From the NCBI GenBank assembly GCA_003648575.1, contig QMPN01000004.1, positions 1-31,552 of the forward strand: DNA of 31,552 nt, read 5' to 3'. Shown here piece by piece: positions 14,585 through 23,971 of this stretch. The position numbers and the translations under genes were made by a program. The DNA comes from Bacteroidota bacterium (GTDB taxonomy: Bacteria; Bacteroidota; Bacteroidia; Bacteroidales; B18-G4). The first letter of the stretch is position 1. Every line of letters starts with the position of its first letter. The notes beneath the pieces are model-generated. The model did not search any database. It worked only from the letters and a program-made list of their open reading frames with translations, and was not told where the DNA came from.

Positions 14585-15306
14585 CTAAAGACCTCCTTCA
14601 ATATTTCTATCGACTTTATAGTTCCCAGTCCGCTCAGGTGGATCTGGTAATATAATAAGATGGTATTCAGTAATTCATTTCTGAGGCTTTTGTCAAGGTT
14701 CAGGGAAGCCAGTTCACCCGCCTTAATATTGCTCAACATATATAGTTTCATGCCCAGATCCCTTTCTAGGTAATCGGGATGCAATGGTGGCGACATCGAG
14801 AATTTCCCTTCCCTGAGATCGAAGTATTCCCCTTCAGCAGCGGGGTTCCCCCTGGGATAGAAACCAAGGTATAAGCTGAGCTTTGTCAGGAAGAAGAGGT
14901 GAAAGTTTTCGATGCCGTCCTCCTGCATATTCAGGAAGCGCAAGGATGAACTGATAAAAGCGAACATTTCATCATTGGCTTCTCCTGCATTCAATGATTT
15001 CATAAGTATTTCGGAGAGGAAAAGGGCAATGGTGCTTTTCCGCAGCTCAGATGAGATGGAATGAAAAGGCTCGGCGATTTCCGCTTCACGTATGCGTTGA
15101 AGTTCGTTTTTTTCACGGTGATAGACCACCAGATCAAGCAAAGTCATGGGTTGAAAGAGGCTGCTTCTGAATGCTGAACGCTTTGAGCGGGCACCTTTCA
15201 CAAGATAGGTTTGCAAGCCGAGCGATTCCGTATAGATCTTTACGATCAAACTGGAGTCGGAATACTTGAGCTGATGCAGTACGATGCCACGAGTCTTGTG
15301 AATCAT
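14581..15306 (-). CDS. recO: DNA repair protein RecO
   Basis: RecO anneals single strands and, with RecR, loads RecA on SSB-coated DNA in gap repair. The 241-residue protein starts with the OB-fold signature (KTRGIVLHQLKYSDSSLIVK, then LVKGARSKRS), followed by the helical domain. It contains no cysteine at all, so the four-Cys zinc site found in some RecO proteins is absent here. It begins 23 bases after the porZ stop on the same strand, and the two are likely co-transcribed. It overlaps the end of lipB by four bases in convergent orientation. Confidence 0.92.
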   Translation of the reverse strand: MIHKTRGIVLHQLKYSDSSLIVKIYTESLGLQTYLVKGARSKRSAFRSSLFQPMTLLDLVVYHREKNELQRIREAEIAEPFHSISSELRKSTIALFLSEILMKSLNAGEANDEMFAFISSSLRFLNMQEDGIENFHLFFLTKLSLYLGFYPRGNPAAEGEYFDLREGKFSMSPPLHPDYLERDLGMKLYMLSNIKAGELASLNLDKSLRNELLNTILLYYQIHLSGLGTIKSIEILKEVFS

Positions 15307-15329
15307 GCTGCTAAGATAAATGAAATGGA

Positions 15330-17684
15330 TCAGTCGATGATGAGGATCTTGGTAACAACCGTTTCACTGCCATCCTCTGTGGCAGCAAATACAAGGTATA
15401 CACCCGGCTGGGCCTTTCTTCCGTCGAAATTGCGTCCGTTCCACACTGCCTGACCACCTTCAGAGCGGGTGGAATAGATCAGTACGCCGTTGATGTCGGT
15501 AATCTTCACGTCAGTATTCTGCATCAGCCCTTTCACGGCTATCCATCCGTCATAGCCATCCTTTACGGGGTTTGGATAGGCATAAACATCCGAATAGTCT
15601 CCACTGGGTGAAGACGCGGTGCCCTTATAGGCAATAATACCATTGGAGGTGCCAATAAACACTTCGCCATCAGCATTGATCACAATGTCGATGATCTGTT
15701 TTGAGAAGAGCGGGCTATTATCTTCGGTAAAGTGGGCTATCTGTTCTGTTCCGTCAGGGGAAAGCAGAAAAACACCGGAACGGTCTGTGCCGATCCATTT
15801 TCTGTTGTCTCCGTCAACGGCAATGGCTGTAACTACTTCCGTTTCGAGAAGGTACTGAACATAACCGTCGAAATTTACCAGTGGCCTAACAGCATCATAG
15901 TCGTTGGATGTAAGTATGGTTGAAGCGGAATAGAAAATCCCTATCCCCTCATCAGTACCGACCCATACTTCGCCATCCAGGTCCTGAGCAATGCTGAAAA
16001 CTGTTGTTCCGGGAACATTACCGACACCGGTTTCTGAGCGAAGCAGCCTTACCTGGTCGCCGGGAGGGTTCTTCTCATTGTATACGGCAAGTCTGTTCGG
16101 GTTGCTGTTCGAATGCCTGAACAGAATCCACTTCTGATTGTACGAATCTACCATGAGGTCGCTGCAGTCTACAGAAGATGCACTACCGCCCAGGCTGTAT
16201 GATGCCCAGCTGTCGTCACTTTTCTTCTCAGCCAGAAGCTTTTCGGCTCCTGAACACAACACCCAAAGACTACCAAATGAATCAAAGCCAAGCCCTGTGG
16301 TTGCAATAGAGCTGGCGGCTTCCCACTCTTGAAGCTCACTATTTTCTACTGTAAAACTGTTGACGACATCATCGCCATTCATTTCCAGCAGACCAACTTC
16401 GTTTCTGAACACACCAAGATAAACCTCATTGATATTTGATGGGTTAACGGCTATGGTCACAATGTCTCTGATGGATGCCAGCTCCGAGGTGTTGCTCATG
16501 TTGAAATTTTGCCATTCTTCATCGGCGAAGCGGAAAGCTCCCTGGTTGATGTACAAAGGATTCCATGTGCTGGTGTATCCACCCGGTGCTACCCATACAT
16601 TATTTTGTGCCGGAGTCATGGAAAATATACTGGCACTTCCCGGACCGCCCGGGTTGATGAACAGGCTTTGCCATCCTTCTCCTGATGATTTTACCAGGCC
16701 ATTGGTCTGGTCAGCAATCCATACATCACCTTCAATATTTCCGTTCACGGCATCATTCAGTCCCGGGCTGCCGGGATTGTAATTCCAGATGATATAATCG
16801 AGTTCAACATCCTCATTATAAACTTTACCTCCCCAATCCATAGAAATAACCAGTTTTCCATTGTTGGCCTTAAGGTTATTCACTCCTCCATAATTTCCTT
16901 TTGGAAGGTAATTCCAGTCATTGCCATCGAAATAGAGGATGCTATCCTGTGGAACGCTTCCACCTTCGGGAAGGACGGCAAAGAGGTTTCCGGAGAAAAA
17001 TTCAAGCATGTTGTATTCCTGATATGAAAAAGGAGCACTTGTCATTCTCTGCCAGGCTGTAAAATCTGCCAGATTAGGGTGATCTACAGAGGCATATAAT
17101 ATACCTTCTTCCGTTGCAGCGAAGAATGAGGTGTCGTTATGGGTAAGGTCAAGCACATTGATATGGCTTCCCTGGGAACCGATATACCAGGTGTCAGCGA
17201 TTTCTTCCCTGGCTACATCCAGCACCACAATTCCAAAACCACAGGAAAAATATGCAAAATCTCCCCTGAATGATACCTTGTTGATGACCTTGTTGCCGAG
17301 GATGGGTTTCCGCTTGATATCGGGAATATTGATGATGTAGTTTCCCTTGAAAAGATCAATATTTGTATTTGTATAGGCCAGGACAACAGTCTGAAGCTCA
17401 TCGCTATACCGTACATCGCTGATCTCAATGTCGGACAGACCATTGATCTTGGTAAAACGTTCTATCGATTCATCATTCTTGTTAAATGTCAGCAAAGCAT
17501 AAGGGGTTGCCCCGAATATTTTATCAGGCGTTTCGGTAACTGCAATGAACCTGTTGAAAGGAAGATGGTCTCGCCATTCTCCGACTCCTGCGTTTTGGGC
17601 AAGTGTTGAAAGCGTCATGAAACTCAGGAGAAAAACAAGAAAAGTATATGTGTGCCTATTCATTAGCGGGTTGAATTTTTTCAA
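15330..17684 (-). CDS. porZ: PorZ-like T9SS beta-propeller protein with sorting domain
   Basis: In Porphyromonas PorZ is a surface part of the T9SS attachment complex needed to deliver A-LPS to cargo proteins. This 784-residue protein has a signal peptide (to about residue 30). The N-terminal propeller block is typical of PorZ: GEWRDHLPFN, INGLSDIEISDVRY, NIDLFKGNYIINIPDIKRK and SCGFGIVVLDVAREEI. More propeller repeats of the two-component-regulator type follow (GEVWVGTDEGIGIFY, RKWIGTDRSGVFLLS, GEVFIGTSNGIIAY). Residues about 700-784 form a C-terminal sorting-type domain (VYAYPNPVKDGYDGW, QPGVYLVF). A second Met at residue 8 (MNRHTY) is an equally good start. Placement before recO agrees with the gene order seen in this phylum. 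Confidence 0.85.
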   Translation of the reverse strand: MKKFNPLMNRHTYTFLVFLLSFMTLSTLAQNAGVGEWRDHLPFNRFIAVTETPDKIFGATPYALLTFNKNDESIERFTKINGLSDIEISDVRYSDELQTVVLAYTNTNIDLFKGNYIINIPDIKRKPILGNKVINKVSFRGDFAYFSCGFGIVVLDVAREEIADTWYIGSQGSHINVLDLTHNDTSFFAATEEGILYASVDHPNLADFTAWQRMTSAPFSYQEYNMLEFFSGNLFAVLPEGGSVPQDSILYFDGNDWNYLPKGNYGGVNNLKANNGKLVISMDWGGKVYNEDVELDYIIWNYNPGSPGLNDAVNGNIEGDVWIADQTNGLVKSSGEGWQSLFINPGGPGSASIFSMTPAQNNVWVAPGGYTSTWNPLYINQGAFRFADEEWQNFNMSNTSELASIRDIVTIAVNPSNINEVYLGVFRNEVGLLEMNGDDVVNSFTVENSELQEWEAASSIATTGLGFDSFGSLWVLCSGAEKLLAEKKSDDSWASYSLGGSASSVDCSDLMVDSYNQKWILFRHSNSNPNRLAVYNEKNPPGDQVRLLRSETGVGNVPGTTVFSIAQDLDGEVWVGTDEGIGIFYSASTILTSNDYDAVRPLVNFDGYVQYLLETEVVTAIAVDGDNRKWIGTDRSGVFLLSPDGTEQIAHFTEDNSPLFSKQIIDIVINADGEVFIGTSNGIIAYKGTASSPSGDYSDVYAYPNPVKDGYDGWIAVKGLMQNTDVKITDINGVLIYSTRSEGGQAVWNGRNFDGRKAQPGVYLVFAATEDGSETVVTKILIID

Positions 17685-17772
17685 AAATAAGCTATTAAGC
17701 CAGAATTTATGGTAATATGATTAACTATTATTTCCTTTATTTATTGTAAGAATAGTATTTTTACATATTCTG

Positions 17773-19167
17773 ATGAACAGCCACAAACAATATATTTCAA
17801 GGGTCCTCAATATCGGGGGAATGCGGCTTGGAGGCCGACAGCCGGTTCGGATACAATCCATGACCAACACGCCAACTATGGATGTTGATGCAACATCTAT
17901 TCAGGCCATAGAGCTCTTCGAGGCAGGCTGTGAAATTGTCCGCATTACCGCCCGGAACATAAAGGAAGCGGGGGCATTGGAGAAGATACGTGCAAAGCTT
18001 GAAAACCAGGGATATAATATCCCGCTTGTAGCCGATATACATTTTAACCCCAGGGTGGCCGAAGAAGCAGCTACCATCGTTCATAAGATCAGGATCAACC
18101 CGGGTAATTATCTCGACAGGCAATTTTTTCTTTCAAAAGAACAAAAACATGATGGCGGTGAGCCTGGCCGGAATGAGATCGTAGAGGGTGTTTTGCGCCT
18201 GACTGATATTTGCCGCAAGCATGGAACCCTGATCCGTGTAGGGGTCAACCATGGCTCATTGTCTGAACGTATACTGATGAAATACGGTAATACTGCCAGA
18301 GGGATGGTAGCCTCAGCTATGGAATTTCTTGAGATCTGTCATGAAAACAACTTTCATGAGTTGCTTGTCTCCATGAAATCCAGCCATGTACCCACTATGA
18401 TCACAGCAACACGGGATATTGTACAGGAAATGATGGCCGCTGGTATGGATTATCCGGTACACCTTGGTGTGACCGAAGCCGGGGAAGGTGAAGACGGAAG
18501 GGTACGCTCTGCTGCCGGCATTGGGCCTTTGCTGGGTATGGGAATAGGGGATACCATCAGGGTATCTCTCACCGAAGATCCGGTAGCTGAGATTCCGGTT
18601 GCCAAAATATTAAGGGATCATTATGAGGATGTAAGGCAACCAGAGAAGGTACCCCTGGCCTGGCAAAATGAAGAAGTTTCACGGAAACCGGAATTGGTAG
18701 AAATGAAGTTTCCCGATCACAACCCGGAAGTATTGACCGTTGTAGCATCTGCAGAAATGTCCTCTCTTATCATGAAAGCGAAGGATAACGACTTTCGTAT
18801 CATAGGCGAGTCGGGGAAGGAATATCCCGACCTGGTGCTCAAAATATTGCAGGCAACAGGGGTCCGGATCAGTGGAACTGAATACATTTCCTGCCCGACA
18901 TGCGGCCGGACTACTTTCGATATTCAGCGCGTGCTGAAAGAGGTCAAACAGCATACAAAGGGGCTGAAAAATGTAAAAATAGCTGTGATGGGATGCATTG
19001 TGAACGGCCCCGGAGAAATGGCCGATGCCGACTACGGCTATGTTGGTGCTGCTCCGGGCAAGGTCACCCTTTACCATAAAGGCAAAATAGTGATGAAGAA
19101 CATCCCTGAAAAGGATGCACTGAAAGAATTACTTGAGCTGATAAATAAAACCTTGCCAGGGGAATAG
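17773..19167 (+). CDS. ispG: 4-hydroxy-3-methylbut-2-enyl-diphosphate synthase (IspG/GcpE)
   Basis: IspG reduces methylerythritol cyclodiphosphate to HMBPP in the MEP isoprenoid pathway, using a [4Fe-4S] cluster. The TIM-barrel part is at 8-280 (VRIQSMTNTPT, then VTEAGEGEDGRVRSAAGIG). Cluster ligands C374, C377 (SCPTCGRT) and C408, with E415 (GCIVNGPGE), keep the spacing of the Escherichia enzyme. At 464 residues it is longer than the two-domain form (about 370) and shorter than the three-domain plant/Bacteroidota form (about 600). The stretch between barrel and cluster domain (about 284-367) would be a reduced insert. No frameshift is visible. It is divergent from porZ across an AT-rich 88-base spacer. 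Confidence 0.95.
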   Translation: MNSHKQYISRVLNIGGMRLGGRQPVRIQSMTNTPTMDVDATSIQAIELFEAGCEIVRITARNIKEAGALEKIRAKLENQGYNIPLVADIHFNPRVAEEAATIVHKIRINPGNYLDRQFFLSKEQKHDGGEPGRNEIVEGVLRLTDICRKHGTLIRVGVNHGSLSERILMKYGNTARGMVASAMEFLEICHENNFHELLVSMKSSHVPTMITATRDIVQEMMAAGMDYPVHLGVTEAGEGEDGRVRSAAGIGPLLGMGIGDTIRVSLTEDPVAEIPVAKILRDHYEDVRQPEKVPLAWQNEEVSRKPELVEMKFPDHNPEVLTVVASAEMSSLIMKAKDNDFRIIGESGKEYPDLVLKILQATGVRISGTEYISCPTCGRTTFDIQRVLKEVKQHTKGLKNVKIAVMGCIVNGPGEMADADYGYVGAAPGKVTLYHKGKIVMKNIPEKDALKELLELINKTLPGE

Positions 19168-19280
19168 TGAACCTGCTGCCAGATAATTGATTTCAGGAAA
19201 TTCCATTGTATAAAAATTAGTTGATAATTCTTGTAACTCACTAAACAACAAAAGGGGAAAGAATGTTTAATTAAATAATT

Positions 19281-19429
19281 CCTCGTGGCTTGCCGCGAGG
19301 TTTCCTAATAAGCTCCCCTGATTTTCAGGAGAGATGTACCGCTTTGGCGGGACAGAGGGGCATTATAAAAACCTGGTTCCGCTATTGCGGAATGAAATTG
19401 GGTTAATACCTCGTGGGCTTGCCCCGAGG
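19281..19429. repeat. Cluster of small palindromic hairpins (REP-like)
   Basis: The 272-base gap between convergent ispG and the lipid kinase holds five short dyads: CCTCGTGGCTTGCCGCGAGG (19281-19300); CTCCCCTG/CAGGAGAG (19313-19333); CCGC/GCGG (19339-19350); TTCCGC-TATT-GCGGAA (19377-19392); and a near copy of the first at 19409-19429. The first and last share CCTCGTGG...CTTGCC...CGAGG. The rest of the gap shows nothing recognisable. They could act together as a bidirectional transcription stop. Confidence 0.65.
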
Positions 19430-19439
19430 ATAATCAATT

Positions 19440-20405
19440 TCAAAGATTTTTTTCTTTCTGTTTCGGTTCCGGGATGATAAGGTTCAGTGTTTTAGGGAGT
19501 ACGGAGAAATCAAGGGGTGAATGACCCAGGGATTCGCCATCTGCTTCCAGCAAAACGACACCCTTCGGACGGGAGACGATCCGGCAGTTGCTGCCACGGA
19601 AAGTATCAACAAACTTTAGTTTGATGAATGAACCGTCGTAAAGCTTGGCTACGTTCCGAATAATGACAAATTTCGAAACCCCTTTAATAATGGTTACATC
19701 CAGTAGGCCATCATCGGGGATTGCGTTGGGGACTTGCATCAGCCCTCCGCCATTATACTTACAAATGCCAAGGTTCATGCTCAGAACCTTTCCGCTGAAA
19801 ACATGCTTTCCGTCAACATCGATATCGAAATGGGTGTTTTTGTATTGGAAGAGGCCGGTGAAAATATTCATCATGTAGGCCATGGTGCCACCTTTTCCTT
19901 TGTCTTTCATGCGGTTGGTTTTGAGTGCTACGAGTGCATCATATCCCATCCCGCTGACATTGACAAAATAGCGTTCCTGCTTTCCCTCCTGATCATAATA
20001 ACTTACATGGCCAACATCCTGGGTAAAGCGGTAGTCTTTCATGATTACCTTGATGGCTTTCCTGTACTTTTTAGGCATCTCGTAGGTCCTGCCCCAGTCG
20101 TTACCCGTTCCTACTGGTATCGTTCCGATAATAACCTCATTGGATGAGCAGGCTTTTTGCCTGAAAATACCATTCACCACTTCATTCAATGTACCATCAC
20201 CACCAACAGCTATGATCTTCCTGAAGCCTTCATTCAGGGCAGAGGCTGTAAGGTCGATCGCATGATTGCGGTTTTCAGTGAACACGGCCTTGTATTTAAA
20301 ACCATACTCATCGAGAAGCTCAGCGATTTTTGGCCAATCTTTTTCTCCTTTTCTGCTACCGGCATTGGGGTTCACAACCACAAGCCAATTCTCGTTTATT
20401 ACCAT
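19440..20405 (-). CDS. Diacylglycerol/lipid kinase family protein (YegS-like)
   Basis: The family phosphorylates lipids such as diacylglycerol on the inner membrane face. The N-terminus (NWLVVVNPNAGSRKG) and the nucleotide-binding block (IAVGGDGTLNEVVNG, then IPVGTGNDWGRT) are the DAGK catalytic signature. The C-terminal half has GGGLMQVPNAIPDDGLLDV, typical of the same fold. The start is uncertain. ATG 20405 places the NPNAG strand right at the N-terminus, as is usual. ATG 20420 adds five residues and lies four bases after the upstream stop. ATG 20480 would overlap the upstream gene by 56 bases. It follows the O-antigen ligase-like gene and probably belongs to the same transcript. The lipid substrate cannot be told. 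Confidence 0.88.
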   Translation of the reverse strand: MVINENWLVVVNPNAGSRKGEKDWPKIAELLDEYGFKYKAVFTENRNHAIDLTASALNEGFRKIIAVGGDGTLNEVVNGIFRQKACSSNEVIIGTIPVGTGNDWGRTYEMPKKYRKAIKVIMKDYRFTQDVGHVSYYDQEGKQERYFVNVSGMGYDALVALKTNRMKDKGKGGTMAYMMNIFTGLFQYKNTHFDIDVDGKHVFSGKVLSMNLGICKYNGGGLMQVPNAIPDDGLLDVTIIKGVSKFVIIRNVAKLYDGSFIKLKFVDTFRGSNCRIVSRPKGVVLLEADGESLGHSPLDFSVLPKTLNLIIPEPKQKEKNL

Positions 20406-20424
20406 GCTTCCTTCGCCCATCTCC

Positions 20425-22104
20425 CTAAATTGAATTAATATCTTTCTTCCCGAAGAGGAAGAGTGAAGTAAAGAATGCAAAGATGCTGACCCCGGCCTGC
20501 GTCTCTATGGTGTCTTCAGATATCATGGAAACCATCATTATCACAAAAAAGGACAGGAAGAAATAATCATTGAAACGGCCGGCCTTTATGGGTGGATACA
20601 GCAGTCCGAAAATGAACCATATGATCCCTATAAGCCCGAAGCCAACAGTAATGGACAAGAACTGGTTGTGTGACCTCCAGCGGAACTCCGGCTTTAAGGG
20701 GCTGTTCATGATCTCGTATTGCCTTTCAAAGGCGATGTTCATATCTCCGGTACCCACTCCTATGAATGGGTATTGTTTTATGATCTGGAAGGAAGTTTTC
20801 CAGTATTCAATTCGTTGCATTGCTGAATAACCGCTGGGGTCACCGGTACGAAGGTATTGCTGTACCTCCCAGATGATCTTATATAACCTGATATAGAATA
20901 CCGATCGTTCATGGTAGTGATGGCTGGCTTCACCATTCTCTACCAGTCCGATGTCTTCCGGGTTGAGTGATGTTACCCCTTCAGCATCTTTTCTAAGCCC
21001 CCTGGAAGTCATATACCTGATGAGGGTATATTTTATAAGCTGCCCCTTGGAATCCTGCCCATCGAAATCATAAGAACTTCGTTGGTTCCAGGCATCTCTC
21101 ATCTCATCTGTAGAAATGTATAACCAGACATAATGGCCATTTTCTGTTTGCAGGTTAGTGGTATCATGCCAGTAGTAATTACCGCTGGCTGTTAAGCGGT
21201 CTAATTCGTTTAAGTCGGTCTTGTGAATCTTATATACATCTGTTACGACCCCCATCATATAAACAAACAACACTACCGGAGCCAGGATGAGGACCACAGT
21301 TGCGATACGTGAATAGATGTTTCGTTTTTGCATGGTGTAGTGCACGGCCATGACAAAGAGGGCAATGAAAAGCACCACGATACCGGTAATGGATGCCGAA
21401 AGCAATAAATATATGCCGAACCATCCCAGCAGCAGAATAAATATCACACGCATATACTTCTTGAACCCTGCCTGCCTGGTGATGAAATAAGCAAGGGTGA
21501 ATATAGCAATGCTGATGAGCAGGCTGAACCGGATATGTGAGATGAAGATTGAGATATCCCTCAGGTTATCTACCTCCTGTGTGAGAAGGATGAAGGTACT
21601 GATGAAAGTGCCGGCCACCACTGCCGCAATAAAAAATAACATCAGGGTCCTGAACTTTTTCCAGTCCAGGGATTCCGTAACTGAGAAGATCAAAGGGAGC
21701 ACCAGGAGCGGAAGCTTGATTCGCAGATCTTTCAAGGCATACTCGAAGTCAACGGTAAATAAAAGCCCCAGGACATGCAGCAAATACAGGGATGCAAAGA
21801 CAATAGCGGGCAGGTTCTCCTTCCTCATAAAACGCTTGAAAATGCTGATAATGCTCTCCAATATCCAGTAGAGGGCAGTTGGCAGGAACAGGAAAATATG
21901 AATATAGACCGGATATTTCTTCAGGTATTTCTTAACCTTATCAAGCGAAATAAACTCCAGGATCAGGAAACCGGAGAGCATAAACTGTGATACGCTCATC
22001 ATGAATCTCGACAGGGGGATGGATATGATCATCAACACCAGGCCCCCAAAAAACAAATGGGTTAATAGCTCTCCGGAATTGATATATTCTTTTATCCTTT
22101 TCAA
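20425..22104 (-). CDS. O-antigen ligase/polymerase family membrane protein
   Basis: This 559-residue protein has about ten or more membrane helices and a large extracytoplasmic loop (about 287-485) near the C-terminus, the layout of Wzy_C/WaaL proteins. The loop contains conserved features: an Arg in RIEYWKTSFQIIKQYPFIGV (from 431), GVGTGDMN (449-456) and SHNQFL (478-483). ISEDTIETQAG (529-539) is in the last helical pair. The family transfers undecaprenyl-linked glycans to lipid A core, or polymerises them, at the periplasmic face. Neighbouring GT9 and GT2 genes fit an LPS/glycolipid role. Ligase and polymerase cannot be separated on sequence alone. It starts 47 bases after the GT9 gene. Confidence 0.85.
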   Translation of the reverse strand: MKRIKEYINSGELLTHLFFGGLVLMIISIPLSRFMMSVSQFMLSGFLILEFISLDKVKKYLKKYPVYIHIFLFLPTALYWILESIISIFKRFMRKENLPAIVFASLYLLHVLGLLFTVDFEYALKDLRIKLPLLVLPLIFSVTESLDWKKFRTLMLFFIAAVVAGTFISTFILLTQEVDNLRDISIFISHIRFSLLISIAIFTLAYFITRQAGFKKYMRVIFILLLGWFGIYLLLSASITGIVVLFIALFVMAVHYTMQKRNIYSRIATVVLILAPVVLFVYMMGVVTDVYKIHKTDLNELDRLTASGNYYWHDTTNLQTENGHYVWLYISTDEMRDAWNQRSSYDFDGQDSKGQLIKYTLIRYMTSRGLRKDAEGVTSLNPEDIGLVENGEASHHYHERSVFYIRLYKIIWEVQQYLRTGDPSGYSAMQRIEYWKTSFQIIKQYPFIGVGTGDMNIAFERQYEIMNSPLKPEFRWRSHNQFLSITVGFGLIGIIWFIFGLLYPPIKAGRFNDYFFLSFFVIMMVSMISEDTIETQAGVSIFAFFTSLFLFGKKDINSI

Positions 22105-22151
22105 GTCTTTTTGTTTCTGCCATCAATAATACACATAATATTGACAGGCAT

Positions 22152-23153
22152 TTAAACGAGCAGTTTTTTAAGTGCTTCAGGAGGAATCTCCTTCATGCAG
22201 TGGCATTCGCCGCTATTTCTGCAATCACTGCAATTATTTTCCTTTGCGATGTATACGGCCTTTTTTCCAATGGGTGCCCACCTGCCGGGATGCATGGGCC
22301 TGATTGGCGGGTAAATGCCAATGGCTTTGATGCCGATGGCTGCTGCCAGGTGCAATGGCCCTGTGCTTGCTGCTACCAGGGCGTCACATTCACGAATGAA
22401 GCTCATGAATTGTCCCAGCGACATTTTTCCGGTCAGGTCGGTGACTTTCTTGTTGTCAAAAATACCTGTATTCTTTAGCATTTGCCCTTCATCGGCGGTT
22501 CCGCTGATGAAGATCCCATACTTTTCTTCCGGTAGTATATTGATAAGTTCGATAAAATTCTCCACGCCCCATTCCCTGGCGCTACCCTTTGATTTGGGAT
22601 GCAGGATAAGATTGTATTTGGTGGGATCTATAAGCTTTTTGAAGCTGTCTTCCAGGGCTTCAATTTTTGTGAATCCGTATAATTGGGGAATATTCTCTTT
22701 GCTGATAGTATCTTCGCCACTTATGCTTTCGATAAGCTTCAGGTTCAGTTGCGCTTCATGCAGCTCTGACCTTTTCCTCGATAATCGTACCAGCTTGTTG
22801 CAATTTCCCCAATGATAGAGCCTGTTGGTTGTTCCCAACCTGATGGGGATACCGGCTTTCCTGGCCAGCCGGGCGATCTCCTTTCTGGGAAACACATGAA
22901 TGATCATGTCGGCCGCTACCGATTTAAATTCTCTCAGGCTGTCGGTGGCATCGAGCTTGCTGATCTCGTCCCAGTTCAGGAAACGGTCGATGTGTTCGCA
23001 GGCCCCGATCACCTCCCGGGTATATGACCTTCCGAGGAAGATGAGTTCAGCATGCGGAAATTTTCTCTTCAGCATGCCGGCAATCGGCAGTGTAAGGATG
23101 ACATCTCCTATGCTGTCGGTACGGCTGATGATAATGCGGTGGAAGTCCCTCAT
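22152..23153 (-). CDS. Glycosyltransferase family 9 (heptosyltransferase-like)
   Basis: GT9 enzymes add heptose or related sugars to LPS core or other surface glycans from a nucleotide-sugar donor. The 333-residue protein has the N-terminal RTDSIGDVILTLPI (11-24) and two Rossmann-type halves. The second holds LILHPKSKGSAREW (182-195) and ASTGPLHLAAAIG (262-274), both family signatures. A Cys cluster (C308, C311, C317, C319) lies near the C-terminus, as seen in many Bacteroidota members. Its ATG overlaps the GT2 stop by four bases (ATGA), which suggests coupled translation. The sugar specificity is unknown. Confidence 0.9.
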   Translation of the reverse strand: MRDFHRIIISRTDSIGDVILTLPIAGMLKRKFPHAELIFLGRSYTREVIGACEHIDRFLNWDEISKLDATDSLREFKSVAADMIIHVFPRKEIARLARKAGIPIRLGTTNRLYHWGNCNKLVRLSRKRSELHEAQLNLKLIESISGEDTISKENIPQLYGFTKIEALEDSFKKLIDPTKYNLILHPKSKGSAREWGVENFIELINILPEEKYGIFISGTADEGQMLKNTGIFDNKKVTDLTGKMSLGQFMSFIRECDALVAASTGPLHLAAAIGIKAIGIYPPIRPMHPGRWAPIGKKAVYIAKENNCSDCRNSGECHCMKEIPPEALKKLLV

Positions 23154-23917
23154 AAGGCTTTATTATCCTTTTTCATCTGCATGATCTTGGCATATTTCAT
23201 GAATGTTGCCTGTGCGGAGATCCGGCAAACTACATAACCGTAATATCCATCAAGGAATCCCAGCTTGATAATATAATCGCGGATAAATTTCACCATGGGA
23301 CTGAAGATGATCTTGAGCATCCCCGCACGCTTGCCTTTTTCAAAAGCCAGCTCTGCGGTCATATTTGTAAAGTGATTGGCCTGAGCTACATGCTGAGATA
23401 TATCGTAATAAGAATAATGAAGGAGATCACCTAACAGATGCTCGATATTTACATCAGGCACTTTTTGTACCATATTTTCATGAATACGTTCACCGCCCCA
23501 TTCAAACTTATCCCTGTGGAACAAGCGTAATTTACGGTCGGGATACCATCCACAATGCCTGATCCACTTCCCGCAATAATTTGTAAGGCGGTTCATCTCA
23601 TAGCCATCAGCTCTGAAATCTTCTTTAATGGCCAGGATGGAAATTCTGAGCTTCTCCGACAGGGCTTCATCAGCATCGATAGACAATAGGTAGGGATGTT
23701 TGGCCAGACTGTTGGCATAGTTTTTCTGCTCAATATACCCTTTCCAGGCGTTGAATACGAAGCTGGCCCCCTTCTCTTCGCAAATTTCCCGGGTATGGTC
23801 AGATGATCCGGAATCAACCACAATAACCTCATCTGCAATATCTTTCACAGAGTCGATGCATCGGCCGATATTCCTCTCTTCATTCAGGGTGATGATAACT
23901 GCTGAAAGCTTTGGCAT
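23150..23917 (-). CDS. Glycosyltransferase family 2 (WaaE/KdtX-like)
   Basis: This GT-A enzyme of about 255 residues opens with LSAVIITLNEERNIGRCIDS. It carries VDSGSSDHT (about 35-43) for nucleotide binding and the metal-binding SIDADE (about 79-84). The block KWIRHCGWYPDRKLRLFHRD, and a hydrophobic C-terminal helix region, is typical of WaaE/KdtX-type LPS core glucosyltransferases. An earlier ATG at 23947 would add ten residues (MATIDQENLY); MPKLSAV matches the family start better. It is followed with a four-base overlap by the GT9 gene and lies 54 bases after trkH, all on the minus strand. The acceptor is probably a lipid-linked core sugar; this is inferred. Confidence 0.9.
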   Translation of the reverse strand: MPKLSAVIITLNEERNIGRCIDSVKDIADEVIVVDSGSSDHTREICEEKGASFVFNAWKGYIEQKNYANSLAKHPYLLSIDADEALSEKLRISILAIKEDFRADGYEMNRLTNYCGKWIRHCGWYPDRKLRLFHRDKFEWGGERIHENMVQKVPDVNIEHLLGDLLHYSYYDISQHVAQANHFTNMTAELAFEKGKRAGMLKIIFSPMVKFIRDYIIKLGFLDGYYGYVVCRISAQATFMKYAKIMQMKKDNKAL

Positions 23918-23971
23918 ATAAAGGTTTTCTTGATCGATCGTAGCCAAAGGTAAGGTATTTCCCGAAAATGT

